DNA of 50,785 bases from an uncultured Pelagibacteraceae bacterium (GCA_902557385.1 CACDZF010000006.1:1-50785); one strand, 5' to 3'. Numbered from the stretch's first letter, positions 8,671 through 18,934 are shown. Made by a program: numbers and translations. The notes: generated by a model not told the origin, from the letters alone.

Positions 8671-9432
8671 ATGAAAAAAATTTTGATTATATCTTTGCTA
8701 GCTCTTTGCATGGGATTTACTGCAAATGCAACCAATAATGATCCATCAAATGTTAAAGATTGCTCAGAAGGCTTTAATAGAGCAAGTTTTAAATTTAATC
8801 AGGGTTTAGATAAGGCTATTTTAAGACCAATTGCATTAGGTTACAGAAAACTTCCAAATGGATTAAGAACTATAACTAGCAACTTTCTTAATAACCTTTC
8901 AAACCTGGTAACAATACCAAATAATGCTCTTCAAGGAGACTTCGCAAAAGCAGGAACAAATTTTGCAAGACTAGGTATTAATTCTATACTTGGAATATTA
9001 GGAATGTTTGATGTGGCATCGAGCATGGGATTTGAAAAATATGAAAAAGAGGATTATGGACAAACTTTAGGTGTAATGGGAGCTGGACCAGGATGTTATT
9101 TAGTTTTGCCAGTTTTAGGATCCACTACTGCAAGAGATACTGTGGGAATTATAGGTGGAATTGTTGGAGGTGATCCTTGGTACAACGTTACAGTGAGAAA
9201 TGACACTCAATATTTTAAAGACTCAGATTATTATATAAGCAGAGGAGCAGGAGGAGTTGACTTTAGAGCAAAAAATTTAGAAGCAATAGATAATTTAGAA
9301 GAAAACTCAATGGACTTTTATGCTTCTGTAAAAAGTTTATATCTGCAAGATAGACAGAAAAAAATATTAAATTCAAATCAAACAACCGAAACCCAGGACG
9401 ATAGTGACTGGGATGAAGTAAGCTCAGATTAA
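8671..9432 (+). CDS. mlaA: MlaA (VacJ) family outer-membrane lipid transport protein
   Basis: MlaA removes misplaced phospholipids from the outer leaflet of the outer membrane and passes them to MlaC. This 253-residue protein has an N-terminal signal peptide, the EGFNRASFKFNQ start of the domain, the LRTITSNFLNNL segment and the DYGQTLGVMGAGPG region seen in VacJ proteins. The signal region has LALC, a poor lipobox because Leu precedes Cys, whereas TANA gives a plausible ordinary cleavage site, so the lipoprotein state is uncertain. The C-terminus is acidic and disordered. mlaC follows 13 nt later. Confidence 0.95.
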   Translation: MKKILIISLLALCMGFTANATNNDPSNVKDCSEGFNRASFKFNQGLDKAILRPIALGYRKLPNGLRTITSNFLNNLSNLVTIPNNALQGDFAKAGTNFARLGINSILGILGMFDVASSMGFEKYEKEDYGQTLGVMGAGPGCYLVLPVLGSTTARDTVGIIGGIVGGDPWYNVTVRNDTQYFKDSDYYISRGAGGVDFRAKNLEAIDNLEENSMDFYASVKSLYLQDRQKKILNSNQTTETQDDSDWDEVSSD

Positions 9433-9445
9433 TTCTTAAAAATCA

Positions 9446-10045
9446 ATGTATTTTAAAAGAAAAATATATTTATTAACTATTATACTTTTATTTATTGGTC
9501 TATCAAAACATTCATATTCTATAGAACCAAATATTTTTGTTCAATCAACAGTCAATAGAGCTTCCACCATACTAAGTAATGATATTACTAAAGAAGAAAA
9601 AATTGAAAAACTAAAAGAAGTAGCATTAGAAACTGTTGATATTAAAGGAATAGGTTTTTACACGCTTGGAAAACATAGAAAAACATTAAGTGATCAGCAA
9701 AAAAAAGAATACTCTCAACTTTTCAACAAATATTTTCTAAAGAGTTTTTCAAGTAGATTAGCTGAATATTCAAATCCTAAAATTGACGTAAATTCACAGG
9801 AAAAAATAAGTGAAAAATATACAATCGTATCCAGTACATTGGTTGGCACCGACGAAAGACCTGAGGTTAAAATAGATTGGAGAATTTATACAAAAAATCC
9901 AGAGAAACCTCTGATTAGAGATTTAATAATAGAAGGTCTTAGTCTCGCAAGAACTCAAAAAGAAGAGTTTAACTCAATTATTCAAAGTAATGATGGAGAT
10001 ATAAATGCACTCTTCGCTAGTTTAAAAGAATTTATAAATAAGTAG
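9446..10045 (+). CDS. mlaC: MlaC-like periplasmic phospholipid-binding protein
   Basis: A 199-residue Ttg2D/MlaC family protein with a signal peptide (about residues 1-25). Family features include the QQKKEYSQLFNKYF helix, a strand region around VSSTLVGTDERP and VKIDWRIY, and a conserved IEGLSLARTQKEEF segment near the end. MlaC carries phospholipid across the periplasm between MlaA and the inner-membrane MlaFEDB transporter, which is not in this window. It forms a two-gene unit with mlaA and ends 3 bp before the convergent tRNA at 10049. Confidence 0.92.
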   Translation: MYFKRKIYLLTIILLFIGLSKHSYSIEPNIFVQSTVNRASTILSNDITKEEKIEKLKEVALETVDIKGIGFYTLGKHRKTLSDQQKKEYSQLFNKYFLKSFSSRLAEYSNPKIDVNSQEKISEKYTIVSSTLVGTDERPEVKIDWRIYTKNPEKPLIRDLIIEGLSLARTQKEEFNSIIQSNDGDINALFASLKEFINK

Positions 10046-10048
10046 ATT

Positions 10049-10125
10049 TGGTGGGCCCGCCAGGACTCGAACCTGGGACCAATACATTATGAGTGTACTG
10101 CTCTAACCAACTGAGCTACAGGCCC
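10049..10125 (-). tRNA. tRNA with CAT anticodon (probably Ile2, possibly Met)
   Basis: The minus strand folds into a full cloverleaf starting GGGCCTGTAGCTCAG, with anticodon loop CTCATAA, standard T-loop TTCGAGT and encoded CCA. CAT tRNAs may be initiator Met, elongator Met or Ile2, whose C34 is changed to lysidine by TilS. The acceptor has C4-G69 and C5-G68, pairs used by E. coli TilS, and the 5' half looks like alphaproteobacterial tRNA-Ile, so Ile2 is favoured. It lacks the initiator C1-A72 mismatch. It lies 60 bp downstream of tRNA-Val. Confidence 0.95.
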
Positions 10126-10185
10126 AAAATTAAATATTTATTTATAACATATTTTAACACTAATCAATTCAAGATAAATTTTTTA

Positions 10186-10260
10186 TGGTGGGCCGTGTTG
10201 GTTACGCTCCAACTACCCCTGCAATGTCAATGCAGTACTCTACTATTGAGCTAACGGCCC
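10186..10260 (-). tRNA. tRNA-Val(GAC) with a non-canonical T-loop and D-loop
   Basis: The minus strand has a perfectly paired 7-bp acceptor stem (GGGCCGT with ACGGCCC), anticodon arm CTGCA-TTGACAT-TGCAG with anticodon GAC, a 5-bp T-stem (GTTGG with CCAAC), discriminator A and encoded CCA. The T-loop reads AGCGTAA instead of the usual TTCRANY, so the 54-58 pair is A-T rather than T-A and position 55 is G. The D-loop AATAGTA has A where G18 is expected and keeps G19, which can still meet C56. It begins 2 nt after the rpoD stop. Intact stems argue for a working gene. Confidence 0.88.
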
Positions 10261-10262
10261 AA

Positions 10263-12107
10263 TTAACTTTCCAAGAAACTCTTTAGCTGCTTTGATCTAC
10301 TTGGATGTTTTAATTTTCTAAGAGCTTTAGCTTCTATTTGTCTTATTCTTTCTCTAGTGACTGAAAACTGCAATCCAACTTCTTCCAAAGTATGATCGGT
10401 GTTCATTCCTACGCCAAATCTCATTCTTAATACTCTTTCCTCTCTAGGTGTTAAAGTAGATAATATTTTTGTTGTTGCCTCGCTTAAGTTTGCTTTAATT
10501 GCCTGCTCTAAAGGTGCTAGAGCTTTTGTGTCTTCTATAAAATCTCCCAAACTACTATCTTCCTCGTCACCAACTGGTTTTTCTAAAGAAACTGGCTCTT
10601 TAGAAATTTTTAAAACTTTTCGAACTTTTTCTAAGGGCATTCTTAACTTTTTAGCTAATTCTTCTGGTGTAGCTTCTCTACCAAATTCACTTAAAATTAA
10701 TCTTTGAGTTCTAACTATTTTATTTATTGTTTCTATCATATGGACAGGAATTCTAATTGTTCTTGCCTGGTCAGCTATTGATCTTGTTATTGCCTGTCTG
10801 ATCCACCAAGTTGCATAAGTTGAAAACTTATATCCTCGTCTATACTCAAACTTATCCACTGCTTTCATAAGGCCTATATTGCCTTCTTGAATAAGATCTA
10901 AAAATTGTAAACCTCTATTTGTATATTTTTTTGCAATAGAAATTACTAACCTTAAATTAGCTTCAACCATTTCTTTTTTTGCAATTCTAGACTCTTTCTC
11001 TCCTTTTTGGACTCTGCTTACAAGTTTTTTAAAATCAGTTACTGAAATTCCAAGCTTATGACTTATTTCAACTAGCCTGTCTCTAATATTTTTGAATTCG
11101 CTCTTATTTTTTTGAAAAAAATTTTTCCATGTTTGGTTTGTATCAAGAAAAGATTTTAGGTTAGGATTAATTTCATTTCCAACATAAAACTTGATAAACT
11201 CATTTCTTTGGATCTTACTTTCTAAGGCTAGCCTTAATAAATTTCCTTCTAGAGAAATAATTTTTTTGTTTTCGATGTAATGTTTTTGTACCAATTCTTC
11301 AAGGATAGAAGGTGATAATTGAAGTGATTTTATATTTTCAAGTATATCACTAACAATTTTTTGATAATTTTTTTCTTTTGAAGGAGAAAAGTTAATTGAT
11401 TTTAAAACACAATCTAGTTTCTCTTTTTGATATTTTATTAACTTTGCGTAATCTCTTGTTAAAATATTTACAGTTTTTAAAACTTTCGGTTTGATTTCAG
11501 ACTCCATTGCGGCAAGAGTTGGATTAAACTCATCTTCAGTTTCATCTCCGCTTTCATTGTTGTTTTCATCTAATTTCTTTTTATCTTCCTCGTCTGAACC
11601 TTTTTGTTTTGGAGATGAATTATTTGTTTCATCTTCCATATAATTTGTGTCTATATCAATTATTTCTCTAACTAAAATTTCATCATTTTGAAGTTTTGTA
11701 TCCCATTCGTAAAATTGCTGAGCGGTTATTGGACTTTGAGACAATGCGTTTAACATAACATCTTTTCCTGCCTCTATCCTTTTTGCTATTGCGATTTCAC
11801 CTTCCCTCGAAAGTAATTCCACTCCACCCATCTCTCTGAGATACATTCTTATTGGGTCATCACTCTTCTCAATTGTCTTGCCTTCTTCTTTTGAAGAGCT
11901 TTCTTTCTTTCTTAAAACTTTAAAATCAGATTTTTTTTCTACTAAACTTATTTTTTCATCAAGTATATGTAGGAAAGCTTTTTCGAGGTTTTCGCCAGAA
12001 AGGTTTCTTTTCCCTAAAGATTTATTAAGTTCTTCATGAGTAATAAAACCTCTATGGACACCTCTGCCCATTAATCTTGCAAATGATTTTGTTATAATTC
12101 TTTCCAC
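10263..12107 (-). CDS. rpoD: Primary sigma factor RpoD (sigma-70)
   Basis: A 614-residue housekeeping sigma factor. Region 1.2 follows [13 protein letters not shown]; regions 2.1-2.4 include [20 protein letters not shown] and the -10-reading [14 protein letters not shown]; region 3 follows; region 4.2 near the end has the helix-turn-helix [18 protein letters not shown] long acidic non-conserved insert lies between regions 1.2 and 2. It is the last protein gene of the minus-strand yqeY-dnaG-rpoD unit, 70 bp after dnaG, and tRNA-Val begins 2 nt past its stop codon, so RNase P cleavage probably shapes the mRNA 3' end. Confidence 0.98.
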   Translation of the reverse strand: MERIITKSFARLMGRGVHRGFITHEELNKSLGKRNLSGENLEKAFLHILDEKISLVEKKSDFKVLRKKESSSKEEGKTIEKSDDPIRMYLREMGGVELLSREGEIAIAKRIEAGKDVMLNALSQSPITAQQFYEWDTKLQNDEILVREIIDIDTNYMEDETNNSSPKQKGSDEEDKKKLDENNNESGDETEDEFNPTLAAMESEIKPKVLKTVNILTRDYAKLIKYQKEKLDCVLKSINFSPSKEKNYQKIVSDILENIKSLQLSPSILEELVQKHYIENKKIISLEGNLLRLALESKIQRNEFIKFYVGNEINPNLKSFLDTNQTWKNFFQKNKSEFKNIRDRLVEISHKLGISVTDFKKLVSRVQKGEKESRIAKKEMVEANLRLVISIAKKYTNRGLQFLDLIQEGNIGLMKAVDKFEYRRGYKFSTYATWWIRQAITRSIADQARTIRIPVHMIETINKIVRTQRLILSEFGREATPEELAKKLRMPLEKVRKVLKISKEPVSLEKPVGDEEDSSLGDFIEDTKALAPLEQAIKANLSEATTKILSTLTPREERVLRMRFGVGMNTDHTLEEVGLQFSVTRERIRQIEAKALRKLKHPSRSKQLKSFLES

Positions 12108-12177
12108 AATAAATAAAAAAGTCTGGAAGACTTATATAATGAGAATTTTACAAAAATCTACGTTTAATTTGAATGAT

Positions 12178-13953
12178 TTAGTTGATATTTTGTAATTTTT
12201 TCAGTTCCCTTATTTCATTAAAGGTGCTTTCGCTTAGATCTTTTGAAAATTTCGATTCTAGTTCTTCTATCCTGTATTCTAATTCATAATTCTTAAGATC
12301 TCTTTTAATCTCTTCTAGAAGTTCCAGTACTTTTTGCTCATCATTCTTATTGTTATTTAAAATATGTTTAATAGATGCAAATTTAAAAATTTTATCTATC
12401 AATTGACTATCAATTAATAAATCATCTAATTTTAAATTATTCTTGATTTTTAATTCTTTTAAAACCTTTTCTAAAACAAGTTTATTTTCATTAGTAAAAA
12501 ATCTAATATTTTCAATCAAGTGTGTATTTTCTTGAAAAATATTTATGTTATTTAATACAATATATAAAAGTGAGAATTCTTTTAATTCAATTGGGCTCAA
12601 AGATTGAGTTTCATTAAAATATTTCTGGGTAGTTTTTAAAGATTTTTCATTTCTACTATAAAATTTTTTCTTTTTAGAGTTGGAATGAGGAGTTAACAAA
12701 GAAATTTGTTCTAAAAAATATTCTAGAATATATTTTTTAATAAAATTATCTTTTATAGTGCTGGCAATACTTCTCAATGTTTTTTCAAAAATAGCCATTG
12801 AAGATGGATCGTTATTGGTTTTTTTAATATAATGATTAAAAATGAATTTATGTATTGGAACTTTAGTTTCTTTTGAAAATTTTGTAAAAGCTTCCATACC
12901 ATTTTTATTAACAAAACTATCTGGATCTTCTTTCTCGGGTAAAAATAAAAAAGAAATTTTTTTTTCTGGTTTTAATTCTTTTATAGAATTCTCTGCTGCT
13001 CTTAAAGCTGCCTTATAACCACTTTCATCTCCATCAAAACAAATTATTATATCGTCAAAAAACTGATTCAAAACTAATATTTGTTTTTCTGTAAGAGAGG
13101 TTCCTAAATTTGCAACGACATTTTCGATTCCATTTTTACTTAATCCAATCACATCCATATAGCCTTCAACTAAATAAACATGATCTATTTTATTTGATAA
13201 TTTCCTTGCTAAATCTAAATTGTACAAATTAGATCCCTTTTTAAAGAAAGGAGTTTCTGGAGAATTTATATATTTCGCTAGATAGTTATTATCTTGAAAG
13301 GTTCTTCCCCCAATTCCAATTGGGGAGCCAGAAATATTGTTGATAGGAAAAATTATTCTGTTTCTAAATCTCTCTACGAATATTTTTTTTTTTTCGTCAA
13401 AATAAAAAAGGCCACTATCTGTTAAAATTTTTTCGCTAAATTGATTTCGAAGTTTTTCATAAAATATTGGATTTTTTTTAACATAACCGATTTTAAATTT
13501 TTTAACTTCTTCTTTAGAAAGATTTCTTTTTTTTAAATATTCACGAGCGATAACAGCTTCTTCATTTTTTAAAATTTCTTCATGATAAAATTCCACATAT
13601 TGATTATAAATTGAACTATATTCTTTCCATTGTTTTTCCCTTTCTTCGTCCTGTTTAGAAAATGTATAAGGTTGCATGCCAGCTAAATTAGCCAAAAATT
13701 TTACAGCCTCGCCAAACTTAAGGTTTTGAGTTTTCATTATAAAATCAAATATGTTGCCGTGTTCTGAAGTTGCAAAACAATGATAAAATTCTTTTTCATC
13801 ATTAACTGTAAAGGAAGGTGTTTTTTCAGTCTTAAAAGGAGAAAGACCTACAAATTCTTTTCCTCTTTTTTTTAAATTTATAGTTCTTGATACAACTGTT
13901 GAAACTTTTAAACGTGTCTTAATTTCATCTAAATACTCTTTTGGATATTTCAT
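12178..13953 (-). CDS. dnaG: DNA primase DnaG
   Basis: A 591-residue primase that lays RNA primers at the replication fork. The N-terminal template-binding domain (EKTPSFTV), the catalytic TOPRIM core (LVEGYMDVIGL, and IICFDGDESGYKA) and a divergent helical C-terminus for DnaB are visible in order. Three of the four zinc ligands expected in the CHC2 finger are absent: S38, K41 and T62 replace Cys, His and Cys, leaving only C59. Several other alphaproteobacterial primases also show an SPF version of this motif, so it may be a lineage trait. The gene begins 2 bp after yqeY ends. Confidence 0.97.
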   Translation of the reverse strand: MKYPKEYLDEIKTRLKVSTVVSRTINLKKRGKEFVGLSPFKTEKTPSFTVNDEKEFYHCFATSEHGNIFDFIMKTQNLKFGEAVKFLANLAGMQPYTFSKQDEEREKQWKEYSSIYNQYVEFYHEEILKNEEAVIAREYLKKRNLSKEEVKKFKIGYVKKNPIFYEKLRNQFSEKILTDSGLFYFDEKKKIFVERFRNRIIFPINNISGSPIGIGGRTFQDNNYLAKYINSPETPFFKKGSNLYNLDLARKLSNKIDHVYLVEGYMDVIGLSKNGIENVVANLGTSLTEKQILVLNQFFDDIIICFDGDESGYKAALRAAENSIKELKPEKKISFLFLPEKEDPDSFVNKNGMEAFTKFSKETKVPIHKFIFNHYIKKTNNDPSSMAIFEKTLRSIASTIKDNFIKKYILEYFLEQISLLTPHSNSKKKKFYSRNEKSLKTTQKYFNETQSLSPIELKEFSLLYIVLNNINIFQENTHLIENIRFFTNENKLVLEKVLKELKIKNNLKLDDLLIDSQLIDKIFKFASIKHILNNNKNDEQKVLELLEEIKRDLKNYELEYRIEELESKFSKDLSESTFNEIRELKKLQNIN

Positions 13954-13955
13954 AA

Positions 13956-14417
13956 CTATTTATTTAATAACTCTTTAAGCAAAGTGCCTGCTTTAGCAAA
14001 ATCTAAATTATCCGAATAATTTTTTTTAAGTTCACCCATTACTTTGCCCATATCTTTTATTGAATTTGCGCCTAAAGCATTAACTAAGTCAGAACAAATC
14101 TTTTTTGTCTCCTCATCTGTTAATTGTTTAGGCAAAAAGCTAGATAAAATATCATACTCTTTTTGCTCTACTTCTAATAAATCTTGTCTATTATTTTTTT
14201 TATAAATATCTATCGATTCAACTCTCTGCTTTATCATTTTTTTTAATAGCTTTTTAATATCCGAGTCATCTGTCTCCTTCTTGTTTGGCCCGGAACGATT
14301 AGCAATGTCAATATCTTTTATTGCTGATAATATTAACCTATAGGTTGATATCTCTGCTTTGTCTTTGGTTTTAAGAGAGTTTTGATAATTATTATTGATT
14401 TTTTCTTTTAAAGACAT
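13956..14417 (-). CDS. yqeY: GatB/YqeY domain protein
   Basis: A 153-residue helical protein matching the YqeY family, which resembles the C-terminal tRNA-contacting domain of the GatB amidotransferase subunit. Recognisable stretches are TYRLILSAIKD, EYDILSSFLPKQL and DMGKVMGELKK. Its biochemical role is not settled. In many alphaproteobacteria it heads the dnaG-rpoD operon, as here, and faces carA across a 117-bp divergent intergenic region. Confidence 0.93.
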   Translation of the reverse strand: MSLKEKINNNYQNSLKTKDKAEISTYRLILSAIKDIDIANRSGPNKKETDDSDIKKLLKKMIKQRVESIDIYKKNNRQDLLEVEQKEYDILSSFLPKQLTDEETKKICSDLVNALGANSIKDMGKVMGELKKNYSDNLDFAKAGTLLKELLNK

Positions 14418-14495
14418 TTTTTTAATCTACTTTAAAGACATTGTTGTTCAAAAGAAAATTTTTTAATTTTTCCACATTAGATCGTTGCGGTAATT

Positions 14496-14517
14496 AAGGT
14501 TTTATTGTATTAACCTT
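14496..14517 (+). promoter_or_regulatory. Small inverted repeat in the carA leader
   Basis: AAGGTT (14496-14501) and AACCTT (14512-14517) form a 6-bp stem with a 10-nt loop, ending 17 bp before the carA start. It could be an operator or a leader hairpin, but a 6-bp repeat can arise by chance in such AT-rich sequence. Confidence 0.25.
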
Positions 14518-14534
14518 TAACTCATGAGTTGTAA

Positions 14535-15732
14535 TTGAAGAAAAAAGCAAAAAAAAATAACTCAAAAAAAATCTCTAGGATTCACACAGGCGTTTTAGTT
14601 CTTGAAAATAGAAAAGTCTTTAAAGGTATTGGTATAGGTTACCTAGGTACAGCAACTGGAGAGGTATGTTTTAATACTTCGTTAACTGGTTACCAAGAAA
14701 TTATTTCTGATCCTTCTTATGCAGAACAGATAATAAATTTTACCTTTCCTCATATAGGAAACGTGGGTACCAACAAGGAAGATCACGAGTCTGATAAAAT
14801 TTGGACAAAAGGAGTTATTTTTAATTCTGATATTACAAATCCGTCAAATTATAGATCTTTAGCAAATCTAGATTGGTGGCTTAAAAAAAATAAAGTTGTT
14901 GGAATAACAGGGTTAGATACTAGAAGTTTAACTAATTTCATTAGAGATAAAGGCGCTCCTAAAGGAACAATTTCTTTATCAAAAAATGGAAAATTTAACA
15001 TTAATAAATTAATAAATTTAACTACAAAATGGAGTGGTTTAAAAAACTTAGATCTAGCAGAAAAAGTAACAACAAAAAAAAATTATATGTGGAAAGGTTT
15101 TAAAACTTGGAAAAAAGAAAGCGGATATATAAGAAACAATACAAAATCACTTAATGTTGTTGCTATAGATTATGGAATAAAAAAAAATATTTTAAGATAT
15201 TTTTCAGATTTTAATTGCAAAGTTAATATTGTCTCGTGTAAAACAAGTGTTGAAAAAATATTAAAACTAAAACCAAATGGTGTTTTTTTATCTAACGGAC
15301 CAGGAGACCCTGCAGCAACAGGAAAATATGCTATTGGAATAATCAAAGAACTAATAAAAAAAAGATTTACCTGTTTTTGGAATATGCCTAGGTCATCAAA
15401 TATTAGGTTTAGCACTTGGTGCAAAAACAAAAAAAATGAAACTTGGCCACAGAGGAGCAAATCATCCTGTAAAAAATTTAAATGAAAATAAAGTTGAAAT
15501 TACAAGCCAGAATCACGGTTTTGAAATTATTAGAGAAAGCTTACCAAAAAATATTCAAATAACTCATACTTCTTTATTTGATAACAGTATTGAGGGAATT
15601 AGATTAAAAAACAAACCTGTATTCTCAGTTCAATATCATCCCGAGTCTAACCCTGGTCCTCAAGACAGTGTTTATTTGTTTCAAGAATTTATTAATAATA
15701 TGAAAAAAAATGCCAAAAAGAAAAGATCTTAA
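14535..15732 (+). CDS. carA: Carbamoyl-phosphate synthase small subunit CarA, interrupted by a one-base frameshift
   Basis: CarA hydrolyses glutamine and channels ammonia to CarB for arginine and pyrimidine synthesis. The N-terminal half contains [24 protein letters not shown] and SNGPGDP. The frame breaks in a run of eight A (15356-15363): with seven, the reading passes directly into [15 protein letters not shown], restoring the nucleophile cysteine, and later the YHPES histidine-glutamate pair. The corrected product is 398 residues, normal for CarA. The first codon is TTG at 14535; E. coli carA also uses a UUG start. The 3' end overlaps carB by 23 nt. As written the enzyme would lack its catalytic domain, so a sequence error is likely. 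Confidence 0.93.
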
Positions 15733-18700
15733 AAAAATTTTAGTTGTTGGTGCAGGACCTATAGTAATTGGTCAAGCATGTGAGTTTGATTATTCAGGAA
15801 CACAAGCTTGTAAAGCTCTTAAAGATGAAGGTTACAAGGTTATTTTAATTAATTCTAATCCAGCAACAATTATGACTGACCCTAATGTCGCTGATAAAAC
15901 CTATATAGAGCCTATTACTTTAGAGATTTTAGAAAAAATTATTCAAAAAGAAAAACCCGACGCAATTTTACCAACAATGGGGGGTCAAACAGCGCTAAAC
16001 TTAGCAATGGAAGCTGAAAAAAAAGGTGTTTTAAAAAAATACAAAATTGAACTTATTGGAGCAAAATCCAGAGCTATCGAAAACGCAGAAGATAGAAAAA
16101 AGTTTAGAAAAAATATGCTAGATATTGGTTTAGATCTTCCTAAATCAAAAATTATAAGAAAATATAAGGATGCAAATATAGCTTTAAAAAAAATTGGATT
16201 ACCTGCAATAATTAGACCAGCATTTACTTTAGGCGGACTTGGAGGTGGTATTGCAAAAAATAGAAATGATTTTTTTAAAATAGTAAAAAATGGTTTGCAG
16301 GAGTCCCCAGTCAGTCAAGTTTTAATAGAAGAATGTCTCGAAGGGTGGAAAGAATTTGAAATGGAAGTTGTTAGAGATAAAAATGATAATTGTATAATAA
16401 TATGTTCAATAGAAAATGTGGACCCAATGGGCATTCATACAGGTGACTCCATTACAATTGCTCCGGCCTTGACGCTCACAGATAAAGAATATCAAGTAAT
16501 GAGAAATGCATCTATAGCATGTTTAAGAAAAATTGGTGTTGAAACTGGTGGATCAAACGTCCAGTTTGCAATAAATCCGAAAAACGGAAGAATGGTTATA
16601 ATAGAGATGAACCCAAGAGTTTCAAGATCATCAGCCTTAGCATCTAAAGCAACGGGTTTTCCTATTGCAAAAGTTGCAGCAAAGTTAGCCATAGGATACA
16701 CACTTGATGAATTAAAAAATGAAATAACCAAAACAACTCCTGCATCTTTTGAGCCAACAATTGATTACGTAGTAACAAAAATTCCCAGGTTTACTTTTGA
16801 AAAATTTTCTCAATCCCCTGCTATTTTGGGGACATCAATGAAATCTGTAGGAGAAGCGATGGCAATTGGAAGAAACTTCAAAGAATCTCTTCAAAAAGCA
16901 TTATCATCTCTAGAAATCGGCCTATCGGGTTTAGATAGAATTTTTAATCTCAACAAAAAAGAAATTGAAAAAAAACTAAAAATAAATATTCCAAATAAAT
17001 TACTTTTAGTTGCAGAAGCTATAAGAAAAAAAATAAACTTAAAAAAAATCCGAAAACTATCTGGTATTGATCCATGGTTTTTAGATCAAATAAAAGAAAT
17101 TGTAGAAGAAGAAAATAAGATTAAAAAAGACGGGGTGCCAAAAAACTTTGAAGATTTTAATAGGTTAAAATCTATAGGTTTTTCAGATAAAAAAATATCA
17201 GAACTTTCTTCAACAAGTGAAAAAATAATTAAACAAAAAAGAATGGCACTGAAAGTTTTCCCTGTCTACAAAAAGGTAGATACTTGCGCAGCTGAATTTA
17301 AATCATTCACACCTTATATGTATTCCACATATCAAAGAAATTTTTCAATAAAAACTGAATGCGAGGCTAATCCAAGTTCAAAAAAGAAAATTATTATTTT
17401 AGGTGGTGGACCCAATAGAATAGGTCAAGGAATTGAATTTGATTATTGCTGTTGTCAAGCGAGCTACGCTTTAAAGGATGCTGGTTTTGAAACTATAATG
17501 ATAAATTGTAATCCAGAAACAGTCTCTACTGATTATGACACAAGTGATAGACTTTATTTTGAACCTTTAATAGAAGAATATGTTTACAATATAATATTAA
17601 AAGAACAATCGAATGGAAATTTAGTCGGAATAATTGCTCAATTCGGTGGTCAAACTCCTATAAAGCTAGCAAAATTTCTTCACGAAAATTCATTGCCAAT
17701 AATAGGAACACAATATTCTTCAATCGACCTTGCTGAGGATAGAGATAGATTTAGAAATCTTTTAACAAAATTAAAATTAAAACAAGCAGAAAGTGGAATT
17801 GCAAAAACATATGATGAGGCGATTAAAATTGCTTCGAAAATTGGATTGCCGTTAATGGTTAGACCTTCTTACGTATTAGGTGGAAGAGCAATGGAAATAG
17901 TCTATGAAAAAAGCCAACTAAAAGAATTTGTTGAAGAGGCATTTAGAGCTGGAGAAAATAACCCAATTTTAATTGATAAATTCATTAACAATGCAATGGA
18001 AGTTGATGTAGATGCTATTTCGGATGGTAAAGAAGTCTTTGTAGCAGGTATAATGCAGCATATTGAAGAAGCTGGTATCCATTCGGGTGATTCAGCTTGC
18101 TGTTTGCCCCCAATCGCCATTAAAAAAAGTTTAGTTGAAGAGATTAAAATTCAAACAAAAAAATTGGCACTAGCATTAAAAGTAGTGGGTTTTATGAATG
18201 TTCAGTACGCAATAAAAAATGATAAAATTTTTATTATTGAAGTTAACCCAAGAGCCAGTAGAACAGTTCCGTTTGTATCAAAAGCTAAAGGAATTTCTCT
18301 AGCTAAAATTGCCTCGAGAATAATGACAGGTGAAAAATTATCAAAATTTAATCTAAAAAATAAAAATAAAAATATGTATGCAGTTAAAGAAGCTGTTTTT
18401 CCATTTAATAAATTTCCAAATGTAGATGTATTATTGGGTCCTGAAATGAAATCTACTGGTGAGGTTATGGGACTGGATAAAGATTTTGGTTTGGCGTATG
18501 CCAAAAGTCAAATAGCATCATCAAATTCATTGCCAACTAAAGGGTTGGCATTTATATCTTTAAAAAATAGTCATAAAGAAGAAGGTATTGATTTAGCAAA
18601 ACAACTATTAAAATTAAATTTCACTTTGTCTGCGACAGAAGGAACTGCAAACTTCATACGTAAACATGGCATGAAATGCAAAAAAATAAATAAGGTTAGT

Positions 18701-18934
18701 GGAGGATCTCCGCATATAGTTGACGTATTAAATTCAAAAAAAATTGCTTTAGTAATTAATACAGGGGGAGGAAAAAGTGAACACCGACTTAATGATGCAA
18801 TCGCTTTAAGAAGAGCAACTTTAATAAATAAAGTACCCTATTGTACAAATATGTCTACTGCACAAGCTTGTTTAAAAGGCATTAGATCTCTTAAAACATT
18901 GCCCATTACAACAACTTCTATCCAGGATATTTAG
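15710..18934 (+). CDS. carB: Carbamoyl-phosphate synthase large subunit CarB
   Basis: A 1074-residue CarB made of two homologous ATP-grasp halves. The first opens with [19 protein letters not shown] and has the GGLGGG glycine loop; the second begins near residue 560 with [19 protein letters not shown]. The C-terminal MGS-like domain (from about residue 940, [13 protein letters not shown]) binds allosteric effectors. The enzyme makes carbamoyl phosphate from bicarbonate, ammonia and two ATP. Translation is probably coupled to carA through the overlap. Its stop codon directly abuts the stop of the convergent gene at 18935. Confidence 0.98.
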   Translation: MPKRKDLKKILVVGAGPIVIGQACEFDYSGTQACKALKDEGYKVILINSNPATIMTDPNVADKTYIEPITLEILEKIIQKEKPDAILPTMGGQTALNLAMEAEKKGVLKKYKIELIGAKSRAIENAEDRKKFRKNMLDIGLDLPKSKIIRKYKDANIALKKIGLPAIIRPAFTLGGLGGGIAKNRNDFFKIVKNGLQESPVSQVLIEECLEGWKEFEMEVVRDKNDNCIIICSIENVDPMGIHTGDSITIAPALTLTDKEYQVMRNASIACLRKIGVETGGSNVQFAINPKNGRMVIIEMNPRVSRSSALASKATGFPIAKVAAKLAIGYTLDELKNEITKTTPASFEPTIDYVVTKIPRFTFEKFSQSPAILGTSMKSVGEAMAIGRNFKESLQKALSSLEIGLSGLDRIFNLNKKEIEKKLKINIPNKLLLVAEAIRKKINLKKIRKLSGIDPWFLDQIKEIVEEENKIKKDGVPKNFEDFNRLKSIGFSDKKISELSSTSEKIIKQKRMALKVFPVYKKVDTCAAEFKSFTPYMYSTYQRNFSIKTECEANPSSKKKIIILGGGPNRIGQGIEFDYCCCQASYALKDAGFETIMINCNPETVSTDYDTSDRLYFEPLIEEYVYNIILKEQSNGNLVGIIAQFGGQTPIKLAKFLHENSLPIIGTQYSSIDLAEDRDRFRNLLTKLKLKQAESGIAKTYDEAIKIASKIGLPLMVRPSYVLGGRAMEIVYEKSQLKEFVEEAFRAGENNPILIDKFINNAMEVDVDAISDGKEVFVAGIMQHIEEAGIHSGDSACCLPPIAIKKSLVEEIKIQTKKLALALKVVGFMNVQYAIKNDKIFIIEVNPRASRTVPFVSKAKGISLAKIASRIMTGEKLSKFNLKNKNKNMYAVKEAVFPFNKFPNVDVLLGPEMKSTGEVMGLDKDFGLAYAKSQIASSNSLPTKGLAFISLKNSHKEEGIDLAKQLLKLNFTLSATEGTANFIRKHGMKCKKINKVSGGSPHIVDVLNSKKIALVINTGGGKSEHRLNDAIALRRATLINKVPYCTNMSTAQACLKGIRSLKTLPITTTSIQDI

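Noticed and set aside
8671-8760. Lipoprotein signal on MlaA
   Set aside because: The only cysteine is in LALC, with Leu just before Cys, a poor fit to the lipobox; an ordinary signal peptide cut after TANA fits as well, so no lipidation is claimed.
10399-10707. Plus-strand open frame of 102 codons
   Set aside because: It is antisense to the conserved sigma regions 3 and 4 of rpoD and has no recognisable features.
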